64,000 bases of DNA from Cohnella sp. CFH 77786 (GTDB lineage Bacteria; Bacillota; Bacilli; Paenibacillales; Paenibacillaceae). The stretch is taken from the NCBI RefSeq assembly GCF_019400745.1, contig NZ_WJIB01000001.1:372001-436000 (forward strand), written 5' to 3'. Positions 25,234-34,508 of the stretch are shown in pieces (the first letter of the stretch is position 1; every line of letters begins with the position of its first letter). The notes beneath the pieces were generated by a model. The model was not told where the DNA came from. It did no database searches and worked only from the letters and a program-made list of their open reading frames with translations. A program made the position numbers and the translations under genes.

Positions 25234-27050
25234 CCGGCCCTGCCCTCCTCCATGTGCCGGCGTACGGCCGGGAATGTCAACGTAACGACGGCGCCCCTCG
25301 GTTCCGAATTGCCGACGGCGATCGCGGCGAGCCGGGGCAAATAATACATGTTAAGCCGATAGTTCACGTTTAAAATACCGACCTGCTTGATTTCCTCATA
25401 GTTTTCGGCCCGATTCTCCGCCCCCAGCTGCATCCGCAGCCGACGCAGGACCTCGGGCTTGAAGCCTTGGCCGTTATCTTGAATCCGGATCTGAACTTGC
25501 CCATCGCGGAGCTCGGCGCTTATCGAGATGTGAATGGATTCGCCTGCCGTCTCGATTCCGTGCTTGACCGCGTTCTCCACCATCGGCTGAAGCAGCGCTT
25601 TCAAGCAAAGCATCTCCTCGCACTGCTTTTCCATCCGAATCTCGAAGGTCAAAGCGTCTCGATACCGGATCCGGCATATTTTCAAATAGTCCAGCATATG
25701 GTTGATTTCTTCCTGCAGCGTAACGATCGTGTCCCGGTAATTGGAGGTGTATCTCAGCATATTGGACAAATTGACGGTCGTTTGTTCAATGTCCCGATGA
25801 TCCGACAATATCGCCATGGAATGAATGGATTCGAGAGCGTTGTAAAGAAAATGCGAGTTGATTTGCGACTGCAGCGCCGAAAGCACCGCTTTTTGCTGCC
25901 GCATCTTCGATTCCGCCAGCTGCTGGACGTTCTCGTCCAGGTGCTCGAGCATCCGGTTAAACGATCGGCTGAGGTCGGTAAGCTCGTCATTGCCGTCAAT
26001 CGGCAGCCGCCTGCTGAAGTCGCCAAGCTGCGTTCGTTTCATCATCCGGCGCAAACGCGTGATTCGCTTCGTAATCGGGGTCATGAACGCGTATACGAGC
26101 AAGAGGGCCAGAATCAGACCGGCGATGGCGATGGCGATCGTCACCGTCTTCACCCGCTCCACGCTGCCGGCCGCGGTTGGGTAGTCCACGACGGCGATCG
26201 ATTTCCACTGCATATCCGGCAACGTTTCGAAGACGACCATTTCGCTCGTTCCCTCCACGAAAAACGAGCCGTTGCTTTGCCCCGCCATTCGAGCTTGCCA
26301 ATCGGCCGGGAGCGACTGCGCGATTTTGGTTTCGTCGGGATGTACGATGATCTGGCCCTCTTGATCCGCGATCATGCTCACGGAATTCTGGCCCAGCTCT
26401 ATCTCTTGCAAAATGGCTTGAACCGGCTCCAGGGAAACGTCCATTTTCAAATACCCGGCATCGTTGAATTTTCCGAACCGCTTGACCATGCTCATGACCA
26501 GATAGGCTTGCTTCTCTTGCTTTTCGTTTAAGTAATAGGGGTTCGTCACTACGCGCATGAGCACCTTGTCCGTCTTGTCGGCTTCCTTGATCCAAGGTTC
26601 AAGATCGAGGGAATATTCGTTCAGCAAAGAATAGCGGGTGGTGAAATGATATTCGTTGCCGCGATCCGACTTGAGCGTGATCGACATGATTTCGGGATGG
26701 CGGAAGACGAGGGGCAGAATATAGTTTCGCTGCATCCCGCTGCCGTCCGAACGGCCGTAATAATATTGATAGAAACCGAACTTGTTTTCCGGATCGAGCT
26801 TCAGCCATTCTTCGAATTCGCGGCTTGTCCCGAGCTGCAGGTAACCCTGCTCGTATTCCTGGTAATACCTTTCCAAATTGAGATTCGCCTGCTTCAAGAT
26901 TTGCGAGCTGAACTTCACGATATCGGCTTTGACGGACTTGGAGATTTCCCGATAGGAGAACCAAGCGATCGAAGCGACGATCACGATGATGACGAGCGTA
27001 AAAGAAAGCATCAATTTCACCTTGAGCGATTGCCTGACCCGATTCATCAT
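25230..27050 (-). CDS. YesM-type sensor histidine kinase (operon I)
   Basis: A 606-residue kinase. TM1 (LMLSFTLVIIVIVASIAWF), an extracellular sensor of about 260 residues, TM2 near VTIAIAIAGLILALLLVYAF, a HAMP domain and the His box LQSQINSHFLYNALESIHSM; the usual Pro before His is Ser. The ATPase motifs LQPMVENAVKHGI and DNGQGF are intact. ATG at 27050 is chosen with AGGGGG 8 nt upstream; the longer frame would start inside the hairpin at 27098-27132. It probably senses the ligand of the adjacent Lpl-type importer. Confidence 0.93.
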   Translation of the reverse strand: MMNRVRQSLKVKLMLSFTLVIIVIVASIAWFSYREISKSVKADIVKFSSQILKQANLNLERYYQEYEQGYLQLGTSREFEEWLKLDPENKFGFYQYYYGRSDGSGMQRNYILPLVFRHPEIMSITLKSDRGNEYHFTTRYSLLNEYSLDLEPWIKEADKTDKVLMRVVTNPYYLNEKQEKQAYLVMSMVKRFGKFNDAGYLKMDVSLEPVQAILQEIELGQNSVSMIADQEGQIIVHPDETKIAQSLPADWQARMAGQSNGSFFVEGTSEMVVFETLPDMQWKSIAVVDYPTAAGSVERVKTVTIAIAIAGLILALLLVYAFMTPITKRITRLRRMMKRTQLGDFSRRLPIDGNDELTDLSRSFNRMLEHLDENVQQLAESKMRQQKAVLSALQSQINSHFLYNALESIHSMAILSDHRDIEQTTVNLSNMLRYTSNYRDTIVTLQEEINHMLDYLKICRIRYRDALTFEIRMEKQCEEMLCLKALLQPMVENAVKHGIETAGESIHISISAELRDGQVQIRIQDNGQGFKPEVLRRLRMQLGAENRAENYEEIKQVGILNVNYRLNMYYLPRLAAIAVGNSEPRGAVVTLTFPAVRRHMEEGRAG

Positions 27051-27097
27051 CCCGGATGCCCCCTCTTGTCTCTCATTGTAATCGGCGCCTGAATGGC

Positions 27098-27132
27098 AGG
27101 AAAGAGCATGAAGGAGATTCATGCTCTTTCCT
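27098..27132. other. Perfect 15-bp stem-loop between binding-protein and kinase genes
   Basis: AGGAAAGAGCATGAA and TTCATGCTCTTTCCT pair perfectly around the loop GGAGA. It follows the binding-protein stop by about 22 nt. The minus strand has no T-run after it, so it is more likely a 3'-end stabiliser or partial attenuator that lets the binding protein be made in excess over the kinase. Confidence 0.75.
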
Positions 27133-27153
27133 GTTTCACGAATCGGGACTTCG

Positions 27154-28710
27154 TTACTTCCGGTTCTGGTTGTACCACTCCGTACGGGACTTGATCAACT
27201 CCGCTCCTCCTTGCGATTTCCATGCTTCGACGAACGATTGGTAATCCGCGGTCGACGCCTGGCCGAGGATGAGCTTGGCCGCGTTCTCCCGGAACATCGT
27301 AACCATGTTGTAGTCGTTCTCGATCGGCGGCATGCCGATCGTTTCGACTTTGAAGCCTTGCTCGTTCGCGATCTTGAACGCCGTATTGATTTTCAAGCTG
27401 GCTTGTTCGTCGTTCAGGCGAGCGTTCGACAACTCTTGATTGAAGCCATGGATCCGGAACAGATTGCGCAGCCACTTCAACTCTTCGTCATGGGCGTTGT
27501 CATACACCTTTTTGCCGCCTTCGACTTGATAGGTCTGCCCTTCGATGCCGAGCTCCGTGAAGACTTGGCCCTCTTCGCTGATCAGCCAGTCGAGTAGGCG
27601 CACGATCGCTTCCGGATCTTTCGCTTGACTCGTGACGGTAAACGTCTTCCCGACGGGGCTCCACCGCGTGCCGACCGGTCCATCGTATCCCGTCCCCTTC
27701 GGCGTGGGGATCGCCATCACGTTCGGTTTCGCGTCCGGAAGGCTCGCCGCCAGATCCTGCTGCCACTGCCAGGCCAGGTTGGGGGCGTGAGCCCACATGC
27801 CGACCAATCCGGATTTGATCTTCTGCTCCCAGACAGCCCTGTTGTTGGTCAGGAATTCGGAATCGAGCAGCTTCTCCTTGTACATCGTTTGGAGGTATTC
27901 CAGCCCTTTAACCATGTTGGGATGAACGTTGCCGAGAATGACCTCGTCGTTGTACAGCGTTTCGGAATAGAAGGAGCCTACCCCCCACATCCCGAAAATC
28001 GGTTCGCCCCAGGTGATGTTTTCGCGCATCGTGAACGGAATTTCGTCCTTCTTCTTGTTCCCGTTCGGGTCGCCGTCCCGGAAAGCCCTCATGACGTTCA
28101 GCAATTCGTCGGAGGTGGTCGGAACCTTGAGGTTCAACTTATCCAGCCAATCCTGGCGAATGAACAGGATTTGTCCTTCCGCCGTCTCGGTTGGCTGCGG
28201 TATGGAGTATATTTTCCCCTGCACGGTCACCGCGTCCCACGTAGCTTGCGGGATATATTTTCGCAAATTCGCTCCGTGCTTCTCGACCAAATCGTTAAGC
28301 GCAATGACTTTGCCGCCTTCGATCAGTTCCGGCTCCGGCCCGGACCAGCTCTGATAGACGTCGGGAAAATCGCCGGACGCGAATTTCAGCTTTAACGTTT
28401 CCTCGTATTTCGCATGCGGCAGGAACTCGATTTCCAGATCGGTGTTCGTTTTTTCCTCGATGTATTTCAGAAGCAGATCGTCTTTCTCCGGCACCTTGTC
28501 GTTCATATCCGACATGAAAATCTTGATGACGGCCGGATCCGGCTTGGCCGGTTCCGAAGCGGGAGGCGTTGCGGAGACGGTGGCCGAGGCCGTGTTTCCG
28601 CCGCTTGCCGCGGAGTTCTTCGCCTCCCCGCTGCCGGAACTGCATGCCGCCATCAGGGCGGCCAACAAAGCGATTGCTAAGAACGGGACCATCCGCTTAC
28701 TCGTGTTCAT
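27154..28710 (-). CDS. Extracellular solute-binding lipoprotein, LplA type (operon I)
   Basis: A 518-residue lipoprotein: signal VPFLAIALLAALMAACS with lipobox Cys23, a Ser/Ala-rich linker, then a long solute-binding domain (LLLKYIEEKTNTDLEIEFLP; EQVFTELGIEGQTYQVEGGK) characteristic of the LplA/YtcQ group that goes with YesMN regulators. It captures oligosaccharides for the LplB/LplC-like permeases directly upstream in the operon. It is followed by a strong hairpin. Confidence 0.94.
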   Translation of the reverse strand: MNTSKRMVPFLAIALLAALMAACSSGSGEAKNSAASGGNTASATVSATPPASEPAKPDPAVIKIFMSDMNDKVPEKDDLLLKYIEEKTNTDLEIEFLPHAKYEETLKLKFASGDFPDVYQSWSGPEPELIEGGKVIALNDLVEKHGANLRKYIPQATWDAVTVQGKIYSIPQPTETAEGQILFIRQDWLDKLNLKVPTTSDELLNVMRAFRDGDPNGNKKKDEIPFTMRENITWGEPIFGMWGVGSFYSETLYNDEVILGNVHPNMVKGLEYLQTMYKEKLLDSEFLTNNRAVWEQKIKSGLVGMWAHAPNLAWQWQQDLAASLPDAKPNVMAIPTPKGTGYDGPVGTRWSPVGKTFTVTSQAKDPEAIVRLLDWLISEEGQVFTELGIEGQTYQVEGGKKVYDNAHDEELKWLRNLFRIHGFNQELSNARLNDEQASLKINTAFKIANEQGFKVETIGMPPIENDYNMVTMFRENAAKLILGQASTADYQSFVEAWKSQGGAELIKSRTEWYNQNRK

Positions 28711-28773
28711 TCCTGCTTCCCCCTATGAAATGGTTATGTGATATGGCTGGAAGCCATCGTTCACCGTACTTCG

Positions 28774-29652
28774 TCACTCTTTCACGGATCCGATCAAAGC
28801 GCCTTTCACGAAATGCTTCTGGATAAAGGGATAGATGGCCAAAACGGGAACGGTCGCCACCATGACCGTAGCCATCTGCAGCCCTTGGGGCGACATGCCG
28901 GTAGAAGCTTCGGTCACCTGGGACAGCATCTCGCTGACGTTGTTTTGCGCGACGATCGTGTACAGGTACAGCTGCAAGGGGCGCATGTCATGCTTGGTGA
29001 TGAACAACAGCGCGCTGTAGTAATTGTTCCAATGCTGAACCGCATAGAACAGCATCAACGTGAACATGATGGGTTTGGAAAGCGGTACCGCGATATGCCA
29101 AACCATGCGGAATTCGGTCATGCCGTCCACCCTGGCCGCCTCGAACAGCTCTTCGGGAAGCGAGCGGAAGAAGGTCAGGCATAGGAGCAGGTTAAACGCG
29201 CTCACGGCCAGCGGGACGATTAAGGCCCATAGGGTGTTCAGCATGCCGAGCGATTTGACGACCAGATAGGTCGGAATGATCGGCGCGTAGAAAATCAGGG
29301 TGAACACGATGACGAACAAGACCACCCTGCGTCCTCTCAAATAGCTTTTCGAGAGCGGATACGCCGTCAAAACCGTCAAAACCATGTTGATCAGCGTGCC
29401 GACGGCAACCACGAACAACGTATTCTTGAACGATGTCCACACCATTTCGTTGCGGAATACGGCCATATAGTTGTCGAAATGAAAGCCGACGGGCCATAAC
29501 CCGACCTCGGCATGGATGAGCGCGTTGTTCGAGCTGAACGAGCTTGCGAGGACGTGAGCCATCGGCAGCAAAATCAGGACGCAGGCCAGAGCGAGAACGA
29601 TCGCGTTGCACGCGTCGAACGCCACCTCGCCCGGATGTCTTCTCGTTTTCAT
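28774..29652 (-). CDS. Sugar ABC transporter permease, LplC type (operon I)
   Basis: A 292-residue CUT1 permease with EAA loop AARVDGMTEFRMVWHIAVPL and several hydrophobic segments (first near ACNAIVLALACVLILLPMAH). It starts 18 nt after the LplB-like gene and is followed by the binding protein, the LplB-LplC-LplA order seen in many Paenibacillus sugar loci. Confidence 0.94.
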   Translation of the reverse strand: MKTRRHPGEVAFDACNAIVLALACVLILLPMAHVLASSFSSNNALIHAEVGLWPVGFHFDNYMAVFRNEMVWTSFKNTLFVVAVGTLINMVLTVLTAYPLSKSYLRGRRVVLFVIVFTLIFYAPIIPTYLVVKSLGMLNTLWALIVPLAVSAFNLLLCLTFFRSLPEELFEAARVDGMTEFRMVWHIAVPLSKPIMFTLMLFYAVQHWNNYYSALLFITKHDMRPLQLYLYTIVAQNNVSEMLSQVTEASTGMSPQGLQMATVMVATVPVLAIYPFIQKHFVKGALIGSVKE

Positions 29653-29670
29653 TGCGTTCTCGCCCCCTTT

Positions 29671-30633
29671 CTAGAAGATGCTCTCTCCTGTAGCGGCTTT
29701 GCTGGTCCGATTCGCGATCAGGAGCAACAGCAGGCCTGCAACGGATTTGAACAAGCCGATCGCGGTCGTTAAGCTGTACTGGCCCTGCACGATCCCTTCC
29801 CGATACGTGTACGTATCCAGGACGTCCCCCGTCTGATACGTGATCGGGTTGAGGAACACGTAAATCTGCTCGAAGCCGAGATCGAGAATGTGCCCGATTT
29901 TGAGCAGCAGAAGAAGCATGACCGTCGGCAGAATGCCCGGAAACGTAATATGGACAAGCTGCTTCCATCGTCCCGCGCCATCGATCTTGGCCGCCTCGTA
30001 CAACGAAGGACTGATTCCGGACAAGGCGGCGAGAAAGATGATCGCGTTCCAACCCATTTCCTTCCATATACTGGAGGAGATGATGATGGTGCGGAAATAC
30101 CCGGGCTCTTGCAGAAAATGCACCGGCTCCGCCCCCAGCGAGACGATCGCCTGATTGATCAATCCGATTTGCGGAGACATCAGCATGTAGCCCAATCCGC
30201 CGATAATGACCCATGACAGGAAATGGGGCATGTACAGGATCGTCTGAACCGTCCGCTTAAACGCCATGTTCCGGACTTCGCCAAGCAGCAAGGCCAGCAC
30301 GATCGGCGCGGGGAAGACGAAGAGGATCTGGTAAAAGCTGATGATCAGCGTGTTCGACAGCAGCCGGGTGAATTGGGGGTAGTGAAAAAACTGCTCGAAC
30401 CACTTCCACCCCACCCATTCGCTGCGCAGAATGCCTTTAAAGATGTTGAAGTCCTGAAAAGCGATGACGCTTCCCAATATCGGAACATATTTAAAAATCG
30501 CAAAGTAGAGCATCCCGGGAACCAACATGAGATACAACGCCCGATGCCGGAGCATTAAGCGGAGGAAGGACGGCTGTCCCGTAGTCGCCTGCGGTTCCGC
30601 AACCCGCCTGCCGATCAACTTCGTGGTTTGCAT
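29671..30633 (-). CDS. Sugar ABC transporter permease, LplB type (operon I)
   Basis: A 320-residue CUT1 permease. The first membrane segment follows LMLRHRALYLMLVPGMLYFA; the EAA loop is AAKIDGAGRWKQLVHITFPG. ATG at 30633 (MQTTKLIGRR) is chosen with AAAGGGAT 6 nt upstream; the frame extends to 30807, but that part overlaps the SGNH gene and looks non-coding. As in operon II, no ATPase gene accompanies it. Confidence 0.93.
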   Translation of the reverse strand: MQTTKLIGRRVAEPQATTGQPSFLRLMLRHRALYLMLVPGMLYFAIFKYVPILGSVIAFQDFNIFKGILRSEWVGWKWFEQFFHYPQFTRLLSNTLIISFYQILFVFPAPIVLALLLGEVRNMAFKRTVQTILYMPHFLSWVIIGGLGYMLMSPQIGLINQAIVSLGAEPVHFLQEPGYFRTIIISSSIWKEMGWNAIIFLAALSGISPSLYEAAKIDGAGRWKQLVHITFPGILPTVMLLLLLKIGHILDLGFEQIYVFLNPITYQTGDVLDTYTYREGIVQGQYSLTTAIGLFKSVAGLLLLLIANRTSKAATGESIF

Positions 30634-30685
30634 GGCATATCCCTTTCGCCCGTTCATTCTGAAATCCCGATCTCTTACGTTCGCC

Positions 30686-31798
30686 TCACGGGAGCACTCC
30701 GACCCATGCCAGGCAAAATTGGGTTCCTTCGCATCCCTCGCGGTTTCCGTGGATAACCTCCACTTCGCACCGGTGTTCTCCCCGCTCAAGTTCTTCCGCC
30801 AGCGCATTCAGAACGAACCAGCCTCTGTCCCCGCACCATGAGGGCCGCTCCCGGTTCGACTCCCGCCATTCGCCGCCGTCGATGCGGTAACGGAACTCCG
30901 CGGACCGTTTGCCGAAATCGAAACCGAGGTATAACGCCGTGCCGCGAAACGGGAATTCCAGCCCGGACCCGATCGACGACGTGTACAGCACTTGCTCCGC
31001 CCATGGCGCATAAGGCCATCTTCTGAGCGACCATATGCCCTTGCATCGAACGGAATCCAGGGATAAGAGCTGCGCATCCTCCCAATGGCCGGGGGTGATC
31101 GGTTCGGGGAGTTCCCTGCGGACCGAGACCGTAAACGAATCCGGCCCGCTTGCGTTCGCGCGGAGCTCCTCCCGCGCCAGAAATTCCATGACGCAGCTGC
31201 CATAGCTGAAGCTTCCTCTGCCGTCGGGATGAAGCCCGTCGGGAAGCCATTCCTCCCAGCGCATGCGGCCGCGCTTCACTTCTTCCCAGGCATGCAAGCC
31301 CGCCCATGCCGAACCGATGCCGTAATGCTCCGCCAGCCTTTCGAATTCTTCGATCGAGGGCGGGAGACGCCCGCCCGCCATATCCTCGTACATCTGTTGG
31401 CTGTAAGCGTAAACGAGCACGACGTCCCGCTTCCCGTCCTTCAGCAGCTTGCGGATCAGCCCTTCCCGGGTCTTCATCCGTTTCGCCGCCGGTTCGTGCT
31501 CGTCGTTCACGGCGAATTCGACGAAGACGAGATCGCAGCCTCTCGAGATCAGATCCCGTTCCGCCCGGAAAACGGCCAAGTCGCTTCCGGTCGCGCTGAT
31601 GGCGGCATTCTCGACCCGGATCCGCAAGCCTTCGTAGCGCTCCGCCAGCCCATGAACGACCGTTTCCGGCCAGTTTCCATGGCATTTGCGCGCGTCCGTA
31701 ATCGAACCTCCGATAAAACCGACCGTAATCCCGCCTAAGCCGATGCTCTCGAACGTATGCGCCAGCGGCGCGCGATGGCGGTAGACCTCCAGCTTCAT
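30686..31798 (-). CDS. SGNH/GDSL-family hydrolase, probable carbohydrate esterase
   Basis: A 370-residue protein without signal peptide, so cytoplasmic. Block I has the nucleophile in FIGGSITDAR (Ser32), a middle block is VEFAVNDEHE, and the catalytic Asp/His block is DGLHPDGRGSFSYG. The C-terminal part (about 225-370) is a beta-rich domain of the kind found N- or C-terminal to SGNH esterases acting on glycans. Likely role: removal of acetyl or other ester groups from imported oligosaccharides. It follows the ferritin-like gene by 13 nt and is 52 nt before the LplB-like permease. Confidence 0.85.
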   Translation of the reverse strand: MKLEVYRHRAPLAHTFESIGLGGITVGFIGGSITDARKCHGNWPETVVHGLAERYEGLRIRVENAAISATGSDLAVFRAERDLISRGCDLVFVEFAVNDEHEPAAKRMKTREGLIRKLLKDGKRDVVLVYAYSQQMYEDMAGGRLPPSIEEFERLAEHYGIGSAWAGLHAWEEVKRGRMRWEEWLPDGLHPDGRGSFSYGSCVMEFLAREELRANASGPDSFTVSVRRELPEPITPGHWEDAQLLSLDSVRCKGIWSLRRWPYAPWAEQVLYTSSIGSGLEFPFRGTALYLGFDFGKRSAEFRYRIDGGEWRESNRERPSWCGDRGWFVLNALAEELERGEHRCEVEVIHGNREGCEGTQFCLAWVGVLP

Positions 31799-31811
31799 AG
31801 GCGCGGGCTCC

Positions 31812-33098
31812 TTAATACGAATCGTAGTTCAATTCCACCGTGGAGAACCCGCAGAAGGCCGGGAAGCTCTTGACGAGACGCCGGATCTCCTCCTCGTCTC
31901 CCGCTTCCAGCTGCTTCAATCTGCGGACGCGCGCCCGCTCGGACATTTCCTCCGCCGTGATCATGTCTCCTAGCTGCCGGTACAGCTCCGGCCCCCACTT
32001 CTTGCCGAAGTCGACGTGTTTGCGCTCGTCGGCCATATCGAACTCGCAATGCGCCGCGGACAGCTCGTCGCCGAAACGCCGGAACGCTTCCGCGCTTTTC
32101 TTCTTCTTGATGAAGGAGCACGGCTCGGCCACCATGGTTAGACCGGCGTACATCTCCGCGAACCATTCCCGGGCGACCTTCCCGCCCGGCGAGCCTTTGG
32201 TGAACAGAAAATCCTTCGTGCTGCAGCCCAGCTGCCGCAGCCTTCGGACGCCCATCTCGCTGTGCCGGAACTCGTCCCAATTGTGGCGGGCCAGATCGTA
32301 ATAGAACGCCAGGGGCATTTTTTGCACCCCATAGTACACATAACACAGCATCTCCGCGGCGCTGATCTCCGTGGCATTGATGAAATGCATCTGCTTCACG
32401 CTGTCGTGGAGCGGCGACATGGAGGGATCATCGTACGCTCGCTGCGCTCTCTCCGGCTTCACGTACAACGGAAACTCCTCGTCGTCCCATGCCGATTCCG
32501 AGGGAACGGGGCCGGCCGGCTGCGACACGGGATGCTGAGGCCAGCGCGCTTTGCCGGAAGGCTGGCGATTTCCTTTTTCCAGTTCGTTGTTCATGCAAAC
32601 CCATACGGCCGCCGTATACGCTGTCCATGTTTCGCTCGGTTTCGAGACAGCGGAACGAAGCTCACCGCTTAGCCAGTCGCGGACGGCAGGCAGCGCTCCC
32701 ATGGCCAATTCGAGCTGATCCGCCGTCGGCATATCCAGCAACGGGTCAAGCGTTTCGTACAGCTGTCTGTATTGGGCGTAAACCTGATCGACGGCGAACA
32801 AGTACGCGTACAGGAAATCGGCTTCGCCCGCCGCCGTGGACAATCGCTCAAACGCTTCCCGAATGACGGGGGGCGTTCCCCGCTTCTCCTGAAACACGCC
32901 CGGCAGCTCCCGGATCCGCTCGTGCAGCCAGCGTACGTTCCGGTTGTGGACGTAATGAAACCGGCCAAGCTTAAGCTTATGCTCATAGCGTCTTACAGCG
33001 GGCACCCACCCTGCCGCCATCCGGGACAATTCGAATTCGTGCCATAAGATCGCGGTCAACCGGTTCGCCGTATCTTCCGGCCTTAAGATCTCAGTCAT
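31812..33098 (-). CDS. Ferritin-like di-iron protein of unknown function
   Basis: A 428-residue all-helical protein with no signal peptide. The second half carries a complete di-iron ferritin-like ligand set: Glu244/Glu249 (ATEISAAEM), Glu276-x-x-His279 (DEFRHSEMG), Glu325 (MVAEPCSF) and Glu358-x-x-His361 (DERKHVDFG). The first half is also helical (HEFELSRMAAGW, HNRNVRWLHERIREL) and may be a degenerate second bundle. Overall it resembles the DUF455/MiaE-like part of the superfamily, but I do not recognise the family. ATG at 33098 overlaps the stop of the glycoside hydrolase gene by 8 nt, so the two are translationally coupled. An oxygenase or oxidase acting in glycan breakdown is possible; no function is assigned. 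Confidence 0.8.
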   Translation of the reverse strand: MTEILRPEDTANRLTAILWHEFELSRMAAGWVPAVRRYEHKLKLGRFHYVHNRNVRWLHERIRELPGVFQEKRGTPPVIREAFERLSTAAGEADFLYAYLFAVDQVYAQYRQLYETLDPLLDMPTADQLELAMGALPAVRDWLSGELRSAVSKPSETWTAYTAAVWVCMNNELEKGNRQPSGKARWPQHPVSQPAGPVPSESAWDDEEFPLYVKPERAQRAYDDPSMSPLHDSVKQMHFINATEISAAEMLCYVYYGVQKMPLAFYYDLARHNWDEFRHSEMGVRRLRQLGCSTKDFLFTKGSPGGKVAREWFAEMYAGLTMVAEPCSFIKKKKSAEAFRRFGDELSAAHCEFDMADERKHVDFGKKWGPELYRQLGDMITAEEMSERARVRRLKQLEAGDEEEIRRLVKSFPAFCGFSTVELNYDSY

Positions 33099-34389
33099 CC
33101 TTCTCCCACTCCCGCGGCTCCGGCATTCCGCCGCCGCCGATGATTCGTTCCAGCAGCCGTCCGTTCGTAACCGCCACTTCCGCGGCGAACTCCTCGTACG
33201 TCTCGTCGTCGGCATTCAGCAGGCCGTAGTTCCCGATCAGTCCGCTGCGGTTCGAATAGTCGTACAAGGCAAACCAATGCGTTCCCACCACATATGGCAG
33301 CCCGGCGGCCAGCTCCACGAAGTTCTTGTACGCTTCCGCCCGCCGCTTCTGGTCCTTGACGATGACCTTCCTCGCTCCGTTCGTATTGTACAGAAAGCCT
33401 GCGCTCCGTCCGGCGCAGAAGCTGAACTCCGTGACCATGAACGGCTTGTTCGTCAACCTGTGCACGTCCGCCATCCACTTCAGGGGAAGGTCGAAGCTGT
33501 AGAAATTCACCGAGATGACGTCGACGTAGCGCTTCATGACCTCAAGCACGATTTTCGGCGTTCCGGTCCCGACCATTCGGCAGCCCAAGTGAAGACGGTT
33601 CGGGTCGTACATCCGCAAAATCTTCGTCGTCGTTTCGAAATACGTTTGGGCAATTTCGCCTAAGAACGCGCGTTTCAGCTCTTCCAATACGTCCCGGTCG
33701 GCACGGTAGACCCCAATGTAGAGCAGGTCGTCGAAGTGCGCATATTCCGCGTCCCAAGCGCGGTTCAACTCTTCGATCGTATCGTAGCGCTGCCGGACGA
33801 AGGCGACCCATGCTTGCTTTCCGGGAGCATCCGCGGGCAGGTCGATATAATCGTCTACGAGGTGCGTGTCGTTATACCCTTCGCCTGGATCGTTGCTGCC
33901 CCATTTTCCTCCCGTTCCCCACCAATGAAGCTCGTTGTCGGTATAGTAGCCGATCAAGCCCTCATCCTTCAGCAAAGCTTCGCCTTTCTCATAGAAGCAT
34001 TCCAGCATCGCTTTATGGATGGAAGCCGCGAAGCTGGGGTCGAACACATCCGGGAATCCGACGCCCCACTCGTGGTTCACCTTCTTGGCGTAGCGGGAGC
34101 AGCGGATTTCCACCGTTTTCGGAATCCCGTTGCCCCAATAATGCTTTTCATGCCAAGCGCCGAGCGTATTAAAGCCCCAAGACGCGGTCTGCCGAAGCTT
34201 CTCCTCCGCCCACCTGGCATGCCAACGGTCCGTGCCGCCGTACTTCCGTACCAGATCGACGGATCGTGTGCCAGGCGTGTCCAAAATCGGATTCCATACG
34301 CAATTGACGCCGAGGGAGTAGAACGGCCGGTTGTCCCCGTCGAAAAACAGATATCGGCCGTCCTTCTGCCCGATGCGAAAATATCCCAT
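33091..34389 (-). CDS. Cytoplasmic glycoside hydrolase, clan GH-A-like (agarase/GH42/GH50-like)
   Basis: A 432-residue enzyme with no signal peptide. A TIM-barrel retaining hydrolase is indicated by YYTDNELHWWG (acid/base Glu153 after Asn) and PFMVTEFSF (nucleophile Glu321), 168 residues apart, a normal clan GH-A spacing. The N-terminus (FFDGDNRPFYSLGVNC, SWGFNTLGAWHE) resembles proteins annotated as beta-agarase or GH42/GH50-like. The exact family and substrate are uncertain. ATG at 34389 is chosen (MGYFRIGQKDGRYLFF) behind ATAGGTG. It is the first gene of operon I and has the shared 41-bp element about 80-120 bp upstream. Confidence 0.82.
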   Translation of the reverse strand: MGYFRIGQKDGRYLFFDGDNRPFYSLGVNCVWNPILDTPGTRSVDLVRKYGGTDRWHARWAEEKLRQTASWGFNTLGAWHEKHYWGNGIPKTVEIRCSRYAKKVNHEWGVGFPDVFDPSFAASIHKAMLECFYEKGEALLKDEGLIGYYTDNELHWWGTGGKWGSNDPGEGYNDTHLVDDYIDLPADAPGKQAWVAFVRQRYDTIEELNRAWDAEYAHFDDLLYIGVYRADRDVLEELKRAFLGEIAQTYFETTTKILRMYDPNRLHLGCRMVGTGTPKIVLEVMKRYVDVISVNFYSFDLPLKWMADVHRLTNKPFMVTEFSFCAGRSAGFLYNTNGARKVIVKDQKRRAEAYKNFVELAAGLPYVVGTHWFALYDYSNRSGLIGNYGLLNADDETYEEFAAEVAVTNGRLLERIIGGGGMPEPREWEKDD

Positions 34390-34467
34390 GCTGCACCTAT
34401 CTTTCCGATCTTTGATCTGCTTCGTCTTACCTGCGATCATTGTATCGGAACCGTTCGCAAATCCGAA

Positions 34468-34508
34468 TGAGGGGATATATCGAAATCGATCGGGATATTA
34501 TCGGGTTT
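34468..34508 (-). promoter_or_regulatory. Shared operator-like element, copy 1 (operon I)
   Basis: 33 of 41 positions match the element at 40481-40521, both on the minus strand and about 80 bp from the next start codon. On the coding strand GATAATATCCC and GATATATCCCC begin 21 bp apart, the two-helical-turn direct-repeat spacing typical of AraC-family binding sites. It overlaps the last codons of the gene upstream. Confidence 0.65.
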
